Below the pieces are notes generated by a model. It was not told the origin of the DNA and made no database searches. It was given only the letters and a program-made list of their open reading frames with translations. A DNA stretch of 64,000 nt from Bacillota bacterium (GTDB taxonomy: Bacteria; Bacillota; Clostridia; Oscillospirales; Ruminococcaceae). Below, in pieces: positions 59,066 through 64,000 of this stretch. Made by a program: the position numbers and the translations under genes. How positions within the stretch are numbered: position 1 is the stretch's first letter; each line of letters begins with the position of its first letter. The stretch spans positions 1 to 64,000 of the forward strand of contig JAEZVA010000018.1 in the NCBI GenBank assembly GCA_023443315.1. Reading direction: 5' to 3'.

Positions 59066-59923
59066 ATGAAGATATCAAACAGCGATAAGGCGCGCGTGCT
59101 GATTGAGGCGCTGCCCTACCTGCAAAAGTATTATAACAAGGTGGTCGTCATCAAGTACGGCGGCAACGCCATGGTAAACGACGAGCTCAAGCAGGCGGTG
59201 ATGAGCGACATCGTGCTGCTCTCGCTGGTGGGGGTAAAGATTGTTCTGGTGCACGGCGGCGGCCCCGAGATAACCGAGATGCTCGGCAAAATCGGCAAGG
59301 AGTCCCGTTTTGTGGGCGGGCTGCGCTACACCGATGAGGAGACGGCGGACATCGTGCAGATGGTGCTGGCAGGGCGCATCAACAAGGATCTGGTCAGCCT
59401 TTTGACTAGCCATAAGGGCAGGGCAATGGGGCTGTGCGGCATAGACGGCAATATGCTTACCGCAAAGAAGCTCATAGCCGAGGAGGATCTCGGCTATGTA
59501 GGCGAGATCGAGAACGTGGACGTTAAGCCAATCCTTGACACGCTTGCAAACGGCTACATACCCGTTATCGCCACCGTGGCGTGCGACAGCTACGGCCAGG
59601 TGTACAACATCAACGCCGATACGGCGGCGGCGCGCATCGCGGCGGCACTTGGTGCGGAAAACCTGGTGCTGATGACCGACATCCGCGGTCTGCTGCGCGA
59701 CAAGGACGACGAAAGCTCGCTAATTCCCGTAGTAAACGTCAGTGAGGTGCCTCATCTGGTTCGGCAGGGCATTATCTCGGGCGGCATGATACCCAAGGTA
59801 GAGTGCTGTGTAGAGGCGGTGCGCCGAGGTGTGCGCAAGACGTTTATCATCGACGGGCGAATCCCGCATTCCATTTTGATCGAGATGTTCTCAAACGAGG
59901 GCATCGGCACTATGTTTATCTAA
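59066..59923 (+). CDS. argB: Acetylglutamate kinase
   Basis: A 285-residue amino-acid kinase. It starts at MKISNSDKARVLIEALPYL, with KVVVIKYGGNAM, the substrate loop VLVHGGGPEITEML, and NINADTAAARIAAAL near the nucleotide site. It phosphorylates N-acetylglutamate and is usually the arginine-inhibited step; the N-terminal helix (residues 1-20) typical of arginine-sensitive enzymes is present. ATG 59066 is chosen from the family start; AAAAGGA is upstream. Confidence 0.96.
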   Translation: MKISNSDKARVLIEALPYLQKYYNKVVVIKYGGNAMVNDELKQAVMSDIVLLSLVGVKIVLVHGGGPEITEMLGKIGKESRFVGGLRYTDEETADIVQMVLAGRINKDLVSLLTSHKGRAMGLCGIDGNMLTAKKLIAEEDLGYVGEIENVDVKPILDTLANGYIPVIATVACDSYGQVYNINADTAAARIAAALGAENLVLMTDIRGLLRDKDDESSLIPVVNVSEVPHLVRQGIISGGMIPKVECCVEAVRRGVRKTFIIDGRIPHSILIEMFSNEGIGTMFI

Positions 59924-59957
59924 ATATCTGTTATTTTAATTAAAGGGGGAGAGCGCA

Positions 59958-61157
59958 GTGCAAACAGCGACCGATAGGGCTGGTACAATCATCTCGGACG
60001 CAAAAAGCTGCCTGATAGGCAGCTACAACACAAACCCGGTGGTGATACAAAAGGGTGAAAACGCCCGATGCACCGGGGCAAACGGCGAGGGGTATATTGA
60101 CTTCACCAGTGGCATCGGCGTAAACGCGCTGGGCTTTTGCGATGCCGAGTGGGCGCAGGCGGTAGCAAAGCAGGCGGCTACGCTCAACCACACATCCAAC
60201 CTCTATTACTCCGAGCCGTGCATCCAGCTTGCAAAGCGCCTTGCCGAGCTTACGGGTCTTGCCAAGACCTTTTTTGCAAACTCGGGTGCCGAGGCAAACG
60301 AAGGGCTGATTAAGCTTGCGCGCAAGAAAAGCTTTGACAAATACGGCGAGGGCAGAAGCCGTATTATCACGCTGCAAAACTCGTTTCACGGCAGAACGGT
60401 TACCACCCTTGCCGCCACGGGGCAGGATGCGTTTCACAACTACTTCTTTCCGTTTACCGAGGGCTTCTCTTATGCCGAAGCCAACAACATTGACAGTGTA
60501 AAGGCGTTGTGGGGCGACGACGTATGTGCCGTGCTTATTGAGGTGGTGCAGGGCGAAGGCGGCATCGTCGGGTTAAACAAGGAGTTCGTTCAAGGTGTAG
60601 AGGCACTATGCAAAGAGCACGACGCGGCGTTTTTAATCGACGAGGTTCAAACGGGCATAGGGCGTACCGGCAGCTTTTTTGCCTACCAGCAGTTTGACGT
60701 TACCCCCGACGCCATTTCCTTCGCAAAGGGCATCGGCGGCGGGCTGCCGCTTGCGGGCTTTATCGCAGGCGCACAGCATGCCGAGGTGCTTACCGCGGGT
60801 ACGCATGGCACGACGTTCGGCGGCAATCCCATTGTATGCGCGGGGGCTTTGACGGTTGTCAAACGGGTATCCGACCCCGCATTTCTTGCCGAGGTACGCG
60901 CAAAAGGCGAGTATATCAGGGGACGGCTGCTTGCTATGCCGCATGTCACCGAGATATCGGGGCTTGGGTTGATGATCGGCATCTCGCTGTCCTGCGAGGC
61001 GTCGGCGGCCGACCTTGCGCGTGCGTGCGCCGACAACGGGCTGCTGATTTTAACCGCAAAGGCGAAGCTGCGTATGCTGCCGCCCCTTACCATCCCCTAC
61101 GAGGACATCGACGGAGGGCTTGCAATCCTTGAAGGTGTGCTGCAAAGCGCGATGTAA
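59958..61157 (+). CDS. argD: Acetylornithine aminotransferase
   Basis: A 399-residue class III PLP aminotransferase. Landmarks are FTSGIGVNALGF, FFANSGAEANEGLIKLARK, LIDEVQTGIGRTGSFFAY and the PLP Lys257 in SFAKGIGGGLPL. It transfers the amino group from glutamate to acetylglutamate semialdehyde. The GTG start follows GGGGGAGAG, 34 bp after argB. argF begins 62 bp downstream. Confidence 0.96.
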   Translation: MQTATDRAGTIISDAKSCLIGSYNTNPVVIQKGENARCTGANGEGYIDFTSGIGVNALGFCDAEWAQAVAKQAATLNHTSNLYYSEPCIQLAKRLAELTGLAKTFFANSGAEANEGLIKLARKKSFDKYGEGRSRIITLQNSFHGRTVTTLAATGQDAFHNYFFPFTEGFSYAEANNIDSVKALWGDDVCAVLIEVVQGEGGIVGLNKEFVQGVEALCKEHDAAFLIDEVQTGIGRTGSFFAYQQFDVTPDAISFAKGIGGGLPLAGFIAGAQHAEVLTAGTHGTTFGGNPIVCAGALTVVKRVSDPAFLAEVRAKGEYIRGRLLAMPHVTEISGLGLMIGISLSCEASAADLARACADNGLLILTAKAKLRMLPPLTIPYEDIDGGLAILEGVLQSAM

Positions 61158-61219
61158 TGGACGAACTTGCTCCACCATGCGGTGGACAAAACAATATGAG
61201 AAAAGGGCGGGGACAACCG

Positions 61220-62128
61220 ATGAAACACTTACTGAAGATGGCGGACCTTACCGGCGAGGAGATTATTGAGCTGCTAAACCTTGCCGACCAGCTGAAGTAC
61301 GAGCAGAAGCACGATATTACCCATCATCGTTTGGCGGGCAAGACGCTGGGCATGATATTCCAAAAGGCGTCCACCCGCACGCGCGTGTCGTTCGAGGTGG
61401 GGATGTACCAGCTGGGCGGTCAGGCGCTATTCTTAAACGCAAACGACCTACAGATTGGGCGCGGCGAGCCAGTGGAGGACACCGCCCGCGTGCTCTCGCG
61501 CTACCTTGACGGCATCATGATTAGAACCTACAAGCAGCAGGAGGCGGAGGCGCTGGCAAAGTACGGCACCATCCCCGTCATCAACGGGCTGACCGACTAT
61601 GCCCACCCCTGCCAGGTGCTTGCCGACCTGATGACTGTGCGCGAGTATAAGGGTGTGCTCAACGGGCTTAAGCTGTGCTACATCGGCGACGGCAACAACA
61701 TGGCAAACTCGCTGATTGTTGGTGCGCTCAAGTGCGGCATGACGGTCTCTGCCGCTACCCCCAAGGGCTACGAGCCCGCTGTGACGGTGCTCGACTACGC
61801 AAACACCACCGGCGCGTTTACCCTGACAACCGACCCCGCCGAGGCGGCTAAGGACGCGGATGTGGTCATCACCGACGTATGGGCGTCTATGGGACAGGAG
61901 CAGGAGGCGGTGCGCCGCCGTCAGGAGTTCAAGGGCTTTATGGTGGACACCGAGCTGATGAAGCATGCAAAGCCCGACGCACTGGTGCTACACTGCCTGC
62001 CCGCGCACAAGGGCGAGGAGATTGCCGCGGACGTGTTTGAACAACACGCGGGCGAAATCTTTGAAGAAGCCGAAAACCGTCTACACGCGCAAAAGGCGGT
62101 ACTGGTTAAGCTGATGGGCAAGGAGTAG
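61220..62128 (+). CDS. argF: Ornithine carbamoyltransferase
   Basis: A 302-residue enzyme making citrulline from ornithine and carbamoyl phosphate. The carbamoyl-phosphate loop FQKASTRTRVSFEVGMYQLGG, the ornithine-side DYAHPCQVLADLMTV and the catalytic HCLPAHKGEEI are all present. ATG 61220 begins at MKHLLKMADLTGEE, the usual N-terminus, after GGGCGGGGAC. It completes the arginine cluster and is followed by a terminator. Confidence 0.97.
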   Translation: MKHLLKMADLTGEEIIELLNLADQLKYEQKHDITHHRLAGKTLGMIFQKASTRTRVSFEVGMYQLGGQALFLNANDLQIGRGEPVEDTARVLSRYLDGIMIRTYKQQEAEALAKYGTIPVINGLTDYAHPCQVLADLMTVREYKGVLNGLKLCYIGDGNNMANSLIVGALKCGMTVSAATPKGYEPAVTVLDYANTTGAFTLTTDPAEAAKDADVVITDVWASMGQEQEAVRRRQEFKGFMVDTELMKHAKPDALVLHCLPAHKGEEIAADVFEQHAGEIFEEAENRLHAQKAVLVKLMGKE

Positions 62129-62154
62129 CTTTGCGCCTAATGATAAGAGAAGCT

Positions 62155-62187
62155 AAGACCGCATGGGATTATCCCGTGCGGTCTTTT
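62155..62187 (+). terminator. Terminator of the arginine cluster
   Basis: AAGACCGCA (62155-62163) pairs with TGCGGTCTT near 62177, with inner GGG/CCC, and ends in TTTT. Confidence 0.88.
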
Positions 62188-62210
62188 GGCATTCATTACA
62201 CAGGTTTTCG

Positions 62211-62239
62211 TTCATACCCTACCAAAATTGTGTTATAAT
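62211..62239 (+). promoter_or_regulatory. Promoter of the aldo/keto reductase gene
   Basis: TTCATA (62211-62216) and TATAAT (62234-62239) with 17-bp spacing. Confidence 0.5.
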
Positions 62240-62295
62240 AAACGCAATGGGTAATCTAAAAAAGTGTATTAAGCAGCAGAAAGCGAGGGACAACA

Positions 62296-63147
62296 ATGAA
62301 CAGTATCAAAGACACCTACACACTACACAATGGGGTGACCATGCCCTGTGTCGGGTTTGGCACATGGCAGCTTGCCGAGGGCGACCAAGCCTATAACGCG
62401 GTGCGTGGGGCTATCGAGTACGGCTACCGCCATATCGACACCGCAGCCGCCTACCAAAACGAGGTGAGCGTGGGCAAGGCCGTGCGAGAATGCGGGGTTG
62501 ACCGCAGCGAGCTGTTTGTAACCACCAAGCTGTGGAACAGCGACCACGGCTATGATGCCACCCTGCGCGCGTTTGACCAAAGCATAAACAAGCTGGGGCT
62601 TGACTATGTAGACCTGTATCTGATTCACTGGCCGGTTCCCGTTGGGCATAAGCACGACTACAAAGAGCTGAACAGTGGCTCGTGGAGGGCGTTTGAGGAG
62701 CTTTACCGCGCGGGTCGCATCAAGGCTATTGGCGTGAGCAACTTCTTGGTTCACCATCTGAATGAGCTGATGGAAACCTGTGAGATTAAGCCGATGGTAA
62801 ACCAGATCGAGCTGCACCCCGAGTACACGCAGGAGGAGCTCGCGCAGTTCTGCAAGAACAACAACATCCTAATCCAGGCGTGGAGCCCGCTAATGCAGGG
62901 GCGCATCTTTAAGCTGCCACTTCTGCGTGAGCTTAGTGATAAGTACGGTAAGTCGGTCTCGCAGGTGGCGTTGCGCTGGTATATCCAGAAAGGCGTCGTG
63001 CCGCTGCCCAAGGCGTCGGGAAAAGAACACATCCAACAAAACGGCGACCTGTTTGGCTTTGCCCTTTCGGACGAGGATGTCGCGCGGATTGACGGGCTGG
63101 GCAACGCGGGCAGAATCGGCTCAGACCCCGATAACATCAATTTTTAA
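62296..63147 (+). CDS. Aldo/keto reductase
   Basis: A 283-residue NADPH-dependent reductase of the AKR5-like group. The catalytic tetrad is visible: Asp and Tyr in HIDTAAAYQNE, Lys in VTTKLWN and His in YLIHWPVP. NADPH contacts are suggested by the C-terminal VPLPKASGKEHIQQN, and IKAIGVSNFLVHHLNEL is the family signature. Substrates are typically methylglyoxal or other carbonyls. GCGAGGGAC precedes the ATG. It is monocistronic. Confidence 0.94.
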   Translation: MNSIKDTYTLHNGVTMPCVGFGTWQLAEGDQAYNAVRGAIEYGYRHIDTAAAYQNEVSVGKAVRECGVDRSELFVTTKLWNSDHGYDATLRAFDQSINKLGLDYVDLYLIHWPVPVGHKHDYKELNSGSWRAFEELYRAGRIKAIGVSNFLVHHLNELMETCEIKPMVNQIELHPEYTQEELAQFCKNNNILIQAWSPLMQGRIFKLPLLRELSDKYGKSVSQVALRWYIQKGVVPLPKASGKEHIQQNGDLFGFALSDEDVARIDGLGNAGRIGSDPDNINF

Positions 63148-63166
63148 GGCATTTACAAAATAATGG

Positions 63167-63194
63167 TTGACATTGGTAGTCAGGATGCTATACT
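63167..63194 (+). promoter_or_regulatory. Promoter of the FAD oxidoreductase gene
   Basis: TTGACA (63167-63172) and TATACT (63189-63194) with 16-bp spacing; the operator begins at the next base. Confidence 0.8.
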
Positions 63195-63218
63195 ATTATT
63201 GAACAATTGTTCAATAAT
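63195..63218. promoter_or_regulatory. Perfect 24-bp palindromic operator
   Basis: The sequence between 63195 and 63218 equals its own reverse complement, with half-site ATTATTGAACAA. It lies directly after the -10 box, as TetR-family operators do. Confidence 0.8.
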
Positions 63219-63235
63219 TATTTGGGGGCATTCTA

Positions 63236-64000
63236 ATGACAAAACGTACGGCAATCATCGGCGCCGGGCTGGCAGGGATTAGCGCCGGTATCTATCTGCA
63301 GAAAAACGGCGTACAGACCGATCTTTTTGAGATATCCGGTCAGCCGGGCGGCATGTGTATCGCGTGGGAGCGAAAGGGCTATTGGTTTGACGGCTGCATC
63401 AACTGGATGGTGGGCACAAGAGAGGACAACGGCTTTCATAAGATGTACCTCGAGACCGGCGCACTTTCACCCGAAACCGAGATCTACAACGCGCCCTTTA
63501 TCCGCGTCGAGGTTGCCGGCGAAATGGTTGATATTCCGATGCAGGCGGATGCGTTTGAGTCGTTTTTGCTCGGGATTTCCCCCGCAGACGAAAAGCCGAT
63601 TAAGGCCTTTTGCCGCAAGGTAAGAAGGATGTCAAAAACCACCATGCCCACGGGCATTGTCAATAACGTGTCGGATCTGATTCATATGACAACAGCAGGT
63701 CTCGGCTTTCTGACTCTTGCCGGTCCCTCCATGGGGGTAACGGTCGGGGACTACGCTGCGCGTTTTGAAAGCCAGACAGTGCGTGATATTCTATACAACC
63801 TGATGCCGCCGGACTTTTCATTGTTTGCGCTAATTATGATGCTCGGCACGCGTATGGGCGGCGATGCAGGCTACCCGATCGGCGGCGCGCGGGATGTGAT
63901 AAAGCGCATGATCGACAAGTATCTTTCTTTAGGCGGTACGCTGCATCTTTCCACCAAGGTGGACAGGATTGAGGTAGCAGAAGGCAAGGCAACCGCGGTG
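63236..64000 (+). CDS. FAD-dependent oxidoreductase, phytoene-desaturase-like, N-terminal part
   Basis: The first 255 residues before the window edge. The dinucleotide-binding motif RTAIIGAGLAGISAGIYLQKNG is followed by FEISGQPGGMCIAWERKGYWFDGCINWMVG and by YPIGGARDVIKRMIDKYLSLGGTLHL, the pattern of CrtI-type carotenoid desaturases and related NAD(P)/FAD oxidoreductases. In anaerobic Clostridia such proteins are often of unknown role. A GGGGGC site precedes the ATG. Expression appears controlled by the 24-bp palindrome. Confidence 0.88.
   Translation, partial: MTKRTAIIGAGLAGISAGIYLQKNGVQTDLFEISGQPGGMCIAWERKGYWFDGCINWMVGTREDNGFHKMYLETGALSPETEIYNAPFIRVEVAGEMVDIPMQADAFESFLLGISPADEKPIKAFCRKVRRMSKTTMPTGIVNNVSDLIHMTTAGLGFLTLAGPSMGVTVGDYAARFESQTVRDILYNLMPPDFSLFALIMMLGTRMGGDAGYPIGGARDVIKRMIDKYLSLGGTLHLSTKVDRIEVAEGKATAV

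Overview
The window reads as chromosomal DNA of a saccharolytic, probably anaerobic Firmicute of the class Clostridia. An Oscillospiraceae/Ruminococcaceae-type host is my best guess, based on moderate GC content, strong AGGAGG-type ribosome binding sites, TTGACA/TATAAT promoters, AraR-type arabinose control, a YesM/YesN two-component pair and SipW/TasA/sortase surface genes. No rRNA, CRISPR array, prophage or complete insertion sequence is visible. There is one tRNA-Arg(ACG) and one orphan TnpV-like gene.

Layout. 1-7.3 kb: an HD-domain gene cut by the left edge, a hairpin-rich intergenic region, MscL with a possible divergent FtsZ-like protein, a LolD/MacB-type ABC ATPase with a giant coiled-coil FtsX permease, and a YgjP-type metalloprotease. 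7.3-15.1 kb: a beta-glucan/cello-oligosaccharide utilisation locus made of a LacI regulator with palindromic operators, a lipoprotein binding protein, two permeases without their own ATPase, and a secreted GH9 glycanase. 15.1-21.2 kb: a TnpV-like gene, then araR and araBAD with a near-consensus AraR operator. 21.2-25.7 kb: a YesN/YesM-type two-component system and an orphan YtfQ-like sugar-binding lipoprotein. 25.7-32.7 kb: a phosphotransferase, two flavodoxins, the tRNA, small proteins, a TetR-controlled flavodoxin plus FMN-binding module, a GntR/ABC-2 transporter operon and thpR.

32.9-38.4 kb is the most distinctive region: a surface-assembly locus encoding a Ser/Glu/Pro-rich exported protein, an ER-type (SipW) signal peptidase, two TasA/camelysin-like proteins (one carrying a Gly-Pro-Gly repeat tract), an MPETG-anchored protein and a class D-like sortase. 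Together these could build and anchor an extracellular fibre.

38.4-52.8 kb: NimA-like flavoprotein, CPBP protease, PutP, an unusual chemoreceptor with a C-terminal sensor-like region, a GPH symporter with a GH13 glucosidase, metG, tatD, a CAP-domain lipoprotein, a nitroreductase and a TIM-barrel protein. 52.8-62.2 kb: a complete arginine biosynthesis cluster argG-argH-(alpha/beta hydrolase)-argC-argJ-argB-argD-argF preceded by a possible ARG box. 62.2-64 kb: an aldo/keto reductase and a CrtI-like FAD oxidoreductase, cut by the right edge, behind a perfect 24-bp palindromic operator.
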